Part shown: positions 40,628 to 45,153 of the stretch, piece by piece
Layout of the letters: each line of letters begins with the position of its first letter
Position numbering within the stretch: position 1 is the first letter of the stretch
Origin: an uncultured Oscillospiraceae bacterium
GTDB lineage: Bacteria; Bacillota; Clostridia; Oscillospirales; Oscillospiraceae
Reading direction: 5' to 3'
DNA: 45,153 bases
Assembly: GCA_944387035.1 (NCBI GenBank)
Contig: CALXDJ010000015.1
Location: 1 to 45,153 of the forward strand
The notes under the pieces: generated by a model
The model's input: the letters and a program-made list of their open reading frames with translations, nothing else
Databases searched by the model: none
Told to the model about the DNA's origin: nothing
Translations under genes and position numbers: made by a program

Positions 40628-40656
40628 TTGTAAAACCCCCAGCAAGTCCCTATAAT
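40628..40656 (+). promoter_or_regulatory. Sigma-A promoter of carD-ispD-ispF
   Basis: TTGTAA (40628-40633), 17 bases, TATAAT (40651-40656). The leader then has an 8-bp hairpin TGCGTCCC-TTGC-GGGACGCA (40685-40704), of unknown role. Confidence 0.75.
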
Positions 40657-40745
40657 GGAATATGTACAGATGTGTATTTGAGAGGTGCGTCCCTTGCGGG
40701 ACGCAGGCCGTACACCATACGGACCGGAAAGGGAAAGGGCTTGTC

Positions 40746-41237
40746 ATGTTCAAGATCGGGGATCTTGTCGTGCATCCCATGCACGGCGCCGGCGTCATCG
40801 ACAATATCGTCCAAGAGCGGGTGGCAGGGACCATCCAGGAGTACTATGAGTTCAGAATGTGCATGGGCGGTCTGCTGCTGAAAATCCCGGTGGCAAACAG
40901 TCAGGTGATCGGCGTGCGGAGCATCATCTCACCGGCAGAGGCGGAAACGCTGCTCTCTGCCATTCCGGAGTTGACCGTAGAGGTCAACAGCAACTGGAAC
41001 AAGCGTTATCAGGAAAACTTGCTGCGGATTAAAAGCGGAGATCTCTATGAGGTGGCTCGCGTCATCAAATCCTTGATGCACCGGGAGAGCCGCCGGGGAT
41101 TGTCTACCGGGGAGCGGAAGATGCTCCATAATGCCAAGCAAATTTTGATTTCCGAAATTGTTTTAACCGAACACGCGGAATACGGAGAGGTCGAGGCCCG
41201 GGTAGACCAGGCCATGATGCAGCTTCCCGTATGCTGA
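40746..41237 (+). CDS. CarD family transcriptional regulator
   Basis: 163 aa. The N-terminal RNAP-interaction domain starts MFKIGDLVVHPMHGAGVIDNI, the CarD/CdnL/TRCF pattern, with EYYEFRMCMGGLLLKIPVAN; the C-terminal helices carry MHRESRRGLSTGERKML, similar to the DNA-contacting region of CarD. It stabilises open complexes at rRNA and growth promoters in other bacteria. It begins the ispD-ispF transcript; the link between CarD and the MEP pathway is common in Firmicutes. Ribosome site AAAGGG. Confidence 0.92.
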   Translation: MFKIGDLVVHPMHGAGVIDNIVQERVAGTIQEYYEFRMCMGGLLLKIPVANSQVIGVRSIISPAEAETLLSAIPELTVEVNSNWNKRYQENLLRIKSGDLYEVARVIKSLMHRESRRGLSTGERKMLHNAKQILISEIVLTEHAEYGEVEARVDQAMMQLPVC

Positions 41238-41256
41238 AGAGGGGAAGGGACTGCCC

Positions 41257-41988
41257 ATGTTTTCATGGCTGAAAAAGGTAAACTCTGCCCGGTGGCCCCG
41301 TTGCGCGGCTCTGGTCGCTGCTGCGGGCAGCTCCAGCCGGATGGGAGGCATCAACAAGCTCCTGGAGCCGCTGGAGGGTGTGCCGGTTCTGATTCGAACC
41401 CTGACCGCTTTGCAGATGGCCCAGCGGGTGGAAGAGATTATTGTAGCCACCCGGGAGGAGGATCTGGTGGAGATCTCCCGGCTGTGCCGGGATTACGGCA
41501 TTACCAAATGCACCAAGGTGGTCCGGGGCGGTGAGAGCCGGGTGCACTCCGTGCTGCTGGCAGCACTGGAGGCCGGAGAGGACATGGATCTGCTGGCGGT
41601 TCAGGACGGCGCCCGCCCGCTGGTAACTCCGGAGCTCATTGACCGTACCATTGCCGCCGCAGCCAAGTGCGGCGCCGCGGCACCGGCCGTGCCGGTGAAG
41701 GACACCATCAAGTCGGTGGGGCAGGGGAATACCGTGACGCAGACGCTGGACCGCTCTGTTTTGCGGGCGGTACAGACCCCCCAGGTCTTTGACGGGGCTT
41801 TGCTGAAGGCAGCGCTGCAGAATGCGCTGGAACATCAGCTGCCCATTACCGACGATTGCTCGGCAGTGGAACAGCTGGGCAAGGCGGTGCTTTTGGTGGA
41901 AGGGGACGAGGAGAATCTGAAGATTACCACCCCCATCGATTTGGTATTGGCTGCCGCGATTTTGAAGGATCGGGAGGAACGGACATGA
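41257..41988 (+). CDS. ispD: 2-C-methyl-D-erythritol 4-phosphate cytidylyltransferase
   Basis: 243 aa. [25 protein letters not shown] is the CTP-binding loop, followed by [32 protein letters not shown] and [13 protein letters not shown]. It makes CDP-ME in the MEP pathway. The stop overlaps the ispF start (ATGA). Confidence 0.96.
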   Translation: MFSWLKKVNSARWPRCAALVAAAGSSSRMGGINKLLEPLEGVPVLIRTLTALQMAQRVEEIIVATREEDLVEISRLCRDYGITKCTKVVRGGESRVHSVLLAALEAGEDMDLLAVQDGARPLVTPELIDRTIAAAAKCGAAAPAVPVKDTIKSVGQGNTVTQTLDRSVLRAVQTPQVFDGALLKAALQNALEHQLPITDDCSAVEQLGKAVLLVEGDEENLKITTPIDLVLAAAILKDREERT

Positions 41989-42485
41989 CGGGACTGCGGA
42001 TCGGACACGGTTATGACGTTCACCGCCTGGTCGAGGGACGCAAGCTGATTTTGGGCGGCGTGGAGATTCCCTGGGAGCGGGGTCTCCTGGGCCATTCCGA
42101 TGCGGATGTGCTGACCCATGCGGTGATGGACGCCCTGACCGGCGCGGCCCGTTTGGGGGATATCGGCAAGCTGTTTCCAGATACAGACCCCGCTTATGCG
42201 GGGATCTCCAGCCTGCTGCTGTTGGAGCGGGTAGGCGCGCTTTTGACGGAAAAAGGATTTGCTGTGGTCAATATAGACGCCACACTTCTGGCGCAGGCGC
42301 CCAAGGTTGGGCCCTACCGCCCGGAGATGGAACGGAATCTGGCTACGGCTCTCGGCATTGCGCCGGAGCAGGTGAATGTGAAGGCCACCACGGAGGAAGG
42401 GCTGGGTTTTACCGGAGACGGCTCCGGCATGGCTGCCCACGCGGTGGTGCTGTTGGAACAAGTATCAAAAAGGGACGCGCTTTAA
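41985..42485 (+). CDS. ispF: 2-C-methyl-D-erythritol 2,4-cyclodiphosphate synthase
   Basis: 166 aa. [11 protein letters not shown] (zinc ligands Asp and His), [28 protein letters not shown] and [14 protein letters not shown] are complete IspF signatures. It forms the cyclic diphosphate as a trimer. The ribosome site is GGGAGG and the start overlaps ispD. Large hairpins follow the stop. Confidence 0.97.
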   Translation: MTGLRIGHGYDVHRLVEGRKLILGGVEIPWERGLLGHSDADVLTHAVMDALTGAARLGDIGKLFPDTDPAYAGISSLLLLERVGALLTEKGFAVVNIDATLLAQAPKVGPYRPEMERNLATALGIAPEQVNVKATTEEGLGFTGDGSGMAAHAVVLLEQVSKRDAL

Positions 42486-42488
42486 GGG

Positions 42489-42529
42489 TTAAGCCCCATA
42501 GGTACACAATGTGAACCTATGGGGCTTAA
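42489..42529. repeat. 15-bp inverted repeat after ispF (hairpin 1)
   Basis: Perfect 15-bp arms (42489-42503 and 42515-42529), with a further CAC/GTG pairing in the loop. Probably ends the ispD-ispF transcript, although no T-run follows. Confidence 0.75.
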
Positions 42530-42545
42530 CGCCGTGTATGGGAGA

Positions 42546-42579
42546 AATTAGGGCTTGTGGAGCACCACAGGCCCTAATT
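42546..42579. repeat. 15-bp inverted repeat (hairpin 2)
   Basis: AATTAGGGCTTGTGG (42546-42560) pairs with 42565-42579 with one G-U, loop AGCA. It starts 17 bases after hairpin 1. The rest of the gap to 42749 shows no gene. Confidence 0.75.
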
Positions 42580-42749
42580 CTATTGGGCAGGGAAACCATC
42601 AGCTTTCGCAAAGCGGTAAGTTTTCTGCCCGCGGACTGCGGTGTATGGTCTGCAAAAATTGATTATAACGCATTTGCTGGAGAAAAATATTTCGGTGGCT
42701 TTTCAAACTGACCTGTGGTATGTTGTCTTGCTGCAAGGAGGTAGGACAC

Positions 42750-43040
42750 ATGAACGACACTCTGAATCAACTCTACAACAGATTTTACACGCCTCTGCCC
42801 ATGGCCGAGTGTGAGCAGGAAATTGAAGATTGCCATCGGCAACTCATTGAGCGATTGGAAAAGGCGGAGAGAAAATTGGTGCTACAGATCATAGATGCCC
42901 AGAATCTCATCACTGAGGAACGCTCCCTGGACAGTTTTCTCTGTGGGTTTAAACTGGCGTGGGAACTGGCATACGAACTGAATCACTTTGAAATGGACAG
43001 GCATCGCTTTCCGTCGGAAGGAACGGAAAAGGATGCCTGA
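42750..43040 (+). CDS. Small helical protein, DUF6809-like
   Basis: 96 aa. Strong ribosome site (AAGGAGGT, eight bases before the ATG). The product is largely helical with a coiled-coil-like centre (LIERLEKAERKLVLQIIDAQNL) and a closing FLCGFKLAWELAYEL motif, which I associate with DUF6809, small proteins of mobile and accessory regions in Clostridia. Function unknown. It opens the accessory part of the window; base composition here is lower in GC than before. Confidence 0.65.
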   Translation: MNDTLNQLYNRFYTPLPMAECEQEIEDCHRQLIERLEKAERKLVLQIIDAQNLITEERSLDSFLCGFKLAWELAYELNHFEMDRHRFPSEGTEKDA

Positions 43041-43167
43041 TTTTTATGAAAATTGGAGTTTGCTGCTGTTGAAAGTGTTGCAGCTCTCTTGCCTCTGGTG
43101 ACTGGTTTGTTTTTCCTGTTGCATCAACCGAGGTGCCTGCCCAATTGGTAAGCCTTCTGTGGGTAAG

Positions 43168-43356
43168 ATGAGTGATTCGTCGTGGAAGTGGTTTCGCAGC
43201 CATATGCGGCTGCTGCTGGAGCAGCCGCACACGGAGAGGTATCGACTGAGAATGCTGGAGGGTAAACTATTCAGCATCGTTTTGAAGTCAACGATATTGA
43301 ATACAATTTTGACAATCTCAGTGGTATTAACCTGTTGGTTAACACTAAACAACTAA
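43168..43356 (+). CDS. Possible 62-aa protein with a C-terminal membrane segment
   Basis: Weakly supported. The frame starts MSDSSWKWFRSHMRLLLEQ and ends in a hydrophobic segment (IVLKSTILNTILTISVVLTCWL). GTGGGTAAG precedes the ATG, a poor ribosome site. It may be a real small membrane protein or a remnant of a larger gene. It contains a 9-bp hairpin (GCGGCTGCT/AGCAGCCGC). The rest of the gap from 43041 to 43414 has nothing else I can support; an inverted TTAACC/GGTTAA pair (43326-43341) lies at the end of the frame. Confidence 0.25.
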   Translation: MSDSSWKWFRSHMRLLLEQPHTERYRLRMLEGKLFSIVLKSTILNTILTISVVLTCWLTLNN

Positions 43357-43414
43357 TCAGGACTTCCGCTGATGGCGTGCCGTGACTACAATAGTTCCGA
43401 AAGAAGGTGCCGCC

Positions 43415-43932
43415 ATGTTTTCCAATCAACAGCTTCTCACACTTTTCCTGATTCTTACTATGGAACTGAGCCTTGCTTCCTGCGGAGCGGAGGGTACAAC
43501 ACAGCCCACCCCGGAAATGCCCGAACTCCGGCACAGGTGCAGGAAACACCGGAGCCTGCACCTGTGCCATCCTCGGAACCAGAGCTGGAGGTCACGGAGG
43601 GAACAGAGACCTATCGAGGCATCCAAATGGGCAATGTACTCCATGCCCGGAGGGGGACATTCATTATCACATCTATGTCCCGGACGGCTATAACAGCAGC
43701 AAAGCGTATGCTCTGTTCCTCACACTTCCCGGTTATGAGGGACTGTACTTCCAGGGCATGGGGCGAAGCCTATATAGCGAGAACTTTGCTTTTGAGGCAC
43801 TGAATTATAACGACCACATGATTGTAGCTGTTCCACAGCTCAGCGGACTGGGGGGAGACTTCAATTGAGCAGACGATCGCCCTGACGGAGTATCTACTGG
43901 GTCATTACAACATCGACCAAGAGCGGGTGTAG
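43415..43932 (+). pseudogene. Frameshifted and truncated lipoprotein esterase/peptidase
   Basis: Pieces of one protein lie in successive frames. First a lipoprotein signal peptide (MFSNQQLLTLFLILTMELSLASCG, lipobox LASC), then a Pro/Glu-rich linker (TPAQVQETPEPAPVPSSEP) and YRGIQMGN in a second frame. A third frame carries EGDIHYHIYVPDGYNSSKAY, LFLTLPGYEGLYFQGMG and DHMIVAVPQLS. A further shift near 43850 gives DWGETSIEQTIALTEYLLGHYNID and stops at TAG 43930. The family continues to the GYSGGG nucleophile, which is missing. So there are at least three frameshifts and a 3' truncation at the junction with the antisense HD gene. An alpha/beta-hydrolase role is inferred from the HYxIYVPxGY pattern. 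Confidence 0.8.
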
Positions 43933-43936
43933 GGTC

Positions 43937-44320
43937 ATCTGAAAACTCCCGCTGCAAAGCGGCCTTGCCAAGTTTGTCGTTTTGTTCATGGTATGCCATG
44001 ATAAAAACAACGCGGGCATCCAATACATATTCATGCTCAGCGCACCAGGTGCAATAATATTTGGCAGCCCGGTGACCGTGACCTATATCCAATCCGTCGT
44101 TTATACGGCGGGAGTCATAAAAGCAGGCAGCCATAGCAAGGGCATCTGCGTCTTGTTCTGACAGATTTTCCCGTTGCGCAAAAAGCAGGCAGAAGAGCAG
44201 TACCCGGGCACAGTGTTCTTTTGTGTGCTGCTGACTATGTTGGAGGGAAAACCCCACCTGCTCTGTCAAAAAACGGGACCATATTTTGTAACGCTCTCGA
44301 ACCAACGCCGGTATGTTCAT
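43937..44320 (-). pseudogene. HD-domain hydrolase gene, truncated at its 3' end
   Basis: The frame starts at 44320, overlapping the sirtuin stop (ATGA), and reads as an HD-type protein up to about residue 128: HTKEHCARVLLFCLLFAQ, AMAACFYDSRRINDGLDIGHGHRAAKYY and FIMAYHEQNDKLG. Beyond about 43935 the frame (open to 43805) is only the antisense of the esterase pseudogene, so the true C-terminus is gone. The position expected to be the HD pair reads Tyr68-Asp69, a loss of the metal-binding His by sequence comparison from memory. It may still be translated as a hybrid of 171 residues. Likely a partner of the sirtuin. Confidence 0.6.
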
Positions 44321-45153
44321 CTTTCACACACCTCCCGGAGGGAGGAGAGAATGTCGCTCAGTGCTCCGTCCAGACCAAAGGCCTTGTGTTTGATGTTGTC
44401 TGCAATGTAGATCTCGCCCAGATTGATGGTAACATAGGTGGCGTTGGGCTCCTGATCCACCAAACGCATCAGCGGAGCTTTGATGAGCTGATTGCGCCAT
44501 CCGATTCCCAATTCCAACACGACCAGCTTTTTTTCGTGATATTGGTTCAGAAAACCCTGGAATCTCTGCGTGGCGCCGTGGTCCGGAACCATATTCGGCC
44601 CTGCTGCCATATGAACCTCCATGGGGCCGTTGCAGCGGGGACACCGGGGCACCAAATCAGAGGGGATTCTGCCGTCCTGTTCCGCAGACACCATCCGCTC
44701 TGTCAACTCCAAAGTTGGATATAGGGTATCATGGCAGGGACGGGCGCACTGCATAGTCAGCCAGGTTCCCTCGATTTCATAAATCTTCTCCGACTCAAAT
44801 CCGCTGCGTTCAAAGTGACATTCTCCGTTGGAGGTAAGGACGAAATAGTCCCTGCTGCCCACAATGGCTTTCAGGTCCTGCATGACCTGTGTGGGCTGAT
44901 ACTGTCCGCAGTAGTGGTGGATGAGCCTGCTCCAGAAGGCCCACTTTACTTCTTCTGAGGGCCAGCGGGCTCCCATCCCATGCAGCAGGCACCGAAGGCC
45001 GTACTTGTCCTTAAAGTCGCCGAACAAATCCTCAAATGCCTGGTTATCTGCAAAGAGGTGCAGTCCCTCGGTGATGGACAGGCCATTGCTGGCTCCCATC
45101 AAGATGGCATCCGCTTTTTGGATTTTCTCTGCGACTGGTCTTAGATCATACAT
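44317..45153 (-). CDS. Sir2-like protein with altered catalytic motifs
   Basis: 278 aa. The NAD-site motif reads MGASNGLSITEG (residues 19-30) instead of GAGxS. TSNGECHF (107-114) stands where TQNID-H is expected, and IEGTW (127-131) where the catalytic His-Gly pair is expected, putting Glu128 in the His position. A zinc ribbon is present: Cys136, Cys140, Cys171, Cys174. The closing GIGWRN and TINLGE resemble the second NAD contact. Such changes are seen in noncanonical bacterial sirtuins that act on ADP-ribosylation rather than deacetylation; the exact class is uncertain. The start lies on the last base of the window, so upstream residues or promoter cannot be judged. It is coupled to the HD gene. 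Confidence 0.75.
   Translation of the reverse strand: MYDLRPVAEKIQKADAILMGASNGLSITEGLHLFADNQAFEDLFGDFKDKYGLRCLLHGMGARWPSEEVKWAFWSRLIHHYCGQYQPTQVMQDLKAIVGSRDYFVLTSNGECHFERSGFESEKIYEIEGTWLTMQCARPCHDTLYPTLELTERMVSAEQDGRIPSDLVPRCPRCNGPMEVHMAAGPNMVPDHGATQRFQGFLNQYHEKKLVVLELGIGWRNQLIKAPLMRLVDQEPNATYVTINLGEIYIADNIKHKAFGLDGALSDILSSLREVCER

Noticed and set aside
42511-42711. 66-aa frame after ispF
   Set aside because: Falls inside the hairpin region, lacks a ribosome site and has no family.
1-45153. CRISPR arrays, insertion sequences, prophage genes and rRNA genes
   Set aside because: None seen. No regular spacer repeats, no transposase or integrase frames, and no rRNA sequence on either strand.

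Overview
The window is about 60% GC and is almost completely coding. Its gene content points to a spore-forming, anaerobic Firmicute of the Oscillospiraceae/Ruminococcaceae type (relatives of Flavonifractor, Pseudoflavonifractor or Intestinimonas). This rests on a SpoIVFA/SpoIVFB-like pair, the forespore sigma factor SigG, YmxH/YlmC and YtfJ/GerW sporulation proteins, a T-box alaS leader, an IspH-ribosomal protein S1 fusion and a butyryl-CoA:acetate CoA-transferase-like enzyme. Genus assignment is inference. Most of the window is chromosomal core; only the last 2.7 kb looks accessory and decaying.

Layout. 1-9 kb: tRNA-Pro on the minus strand, spoIVFA/spoIVFB-like genes behind a sigma-E-like promoter, rplS, a wecG-type glycosyltransferase overlapping tmk, a 51-aa cysteine-rich membrane mini-protein on the minus strand, mltG overlapping a U32 (TrhP-like) gene, an FAD oxidoreductase, and an XRE regulator with a long G-x-x-A-x repeat tail. 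9-18 kb: a DUF5662 gene (minus), two orphan small genes, the Ala T-box and alaS, a DUF4250 gene overlapping a HIT gene, then a tightly overlapped XRE-comEC-holA-rnmV run. 18-26.6 kb: a DUF6514-like gene behind two tandem Spo0A boxes, glnS, a cluster of hairpins, a hotdog thioesterase and sigG (both minus, sigG with a full-match sigma-F promoter), ymxH, rpsB-tsf and pcrA. 26.6-28.2 kb (minus): a secreted peptide with two calcium-loop repeats, an ECF sigma factor and a membrane anti-sigma-like protein in one operon. 28.4-33.5 kb: M50 protease, scpA, scpB, DUF2953 (ytfI), ytfJ/gerW, a DacF-type D,D-carboxypeptidase and rluB, in the order common in Firmicutes. 33.6-39 kb: an RpiR regulator, a YhiN-like flavoprotein, cmk, plsC and the ispH-rpsA fusion, each overlapping the next. 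39-42.5 kb: CoA-transferase, then carD-ispD-ispF. 42.5-45.15 kb: strong hairpins, a small DUF6809-like gene, a frameshifted lipoprotein esterase pseudogene that collides with a 3'-truncated HD-domain gene, and a Sir2-like gene with altered catalytic motifs at the window edge.

How the genes work together. Most are housekeeping: translation (tRNA-Pro, L19, S2, EF-Ts, S1, AlaRS, GlnRS, RluB, RNase M5), replication and repair (HolA, PcrA, ScpAB), envelope (MltG, DacF, PlsC, WecG), isoprenoids (IspD, IspF, IspH), nucleotides (Tmk, Cmk) and fermentation (CoA-transferase). Spread among these is sporulation control that can be read from DNA sites: tandem 0A boxes before the DUF6514-like gene, a sigma-E-type promoter before spoIVFA and a sigma-F-type promoter before sigG. 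The least explained items are the ECF/anti-sigma/calcium-repeat operon, the G-x-x-A-x repeat regulator, the two cysteine-rich membrane microproteins, a possible internal start and promoter for free S1 inside ispH-rpsA, and the noncanonical sirtuin/HD pair.
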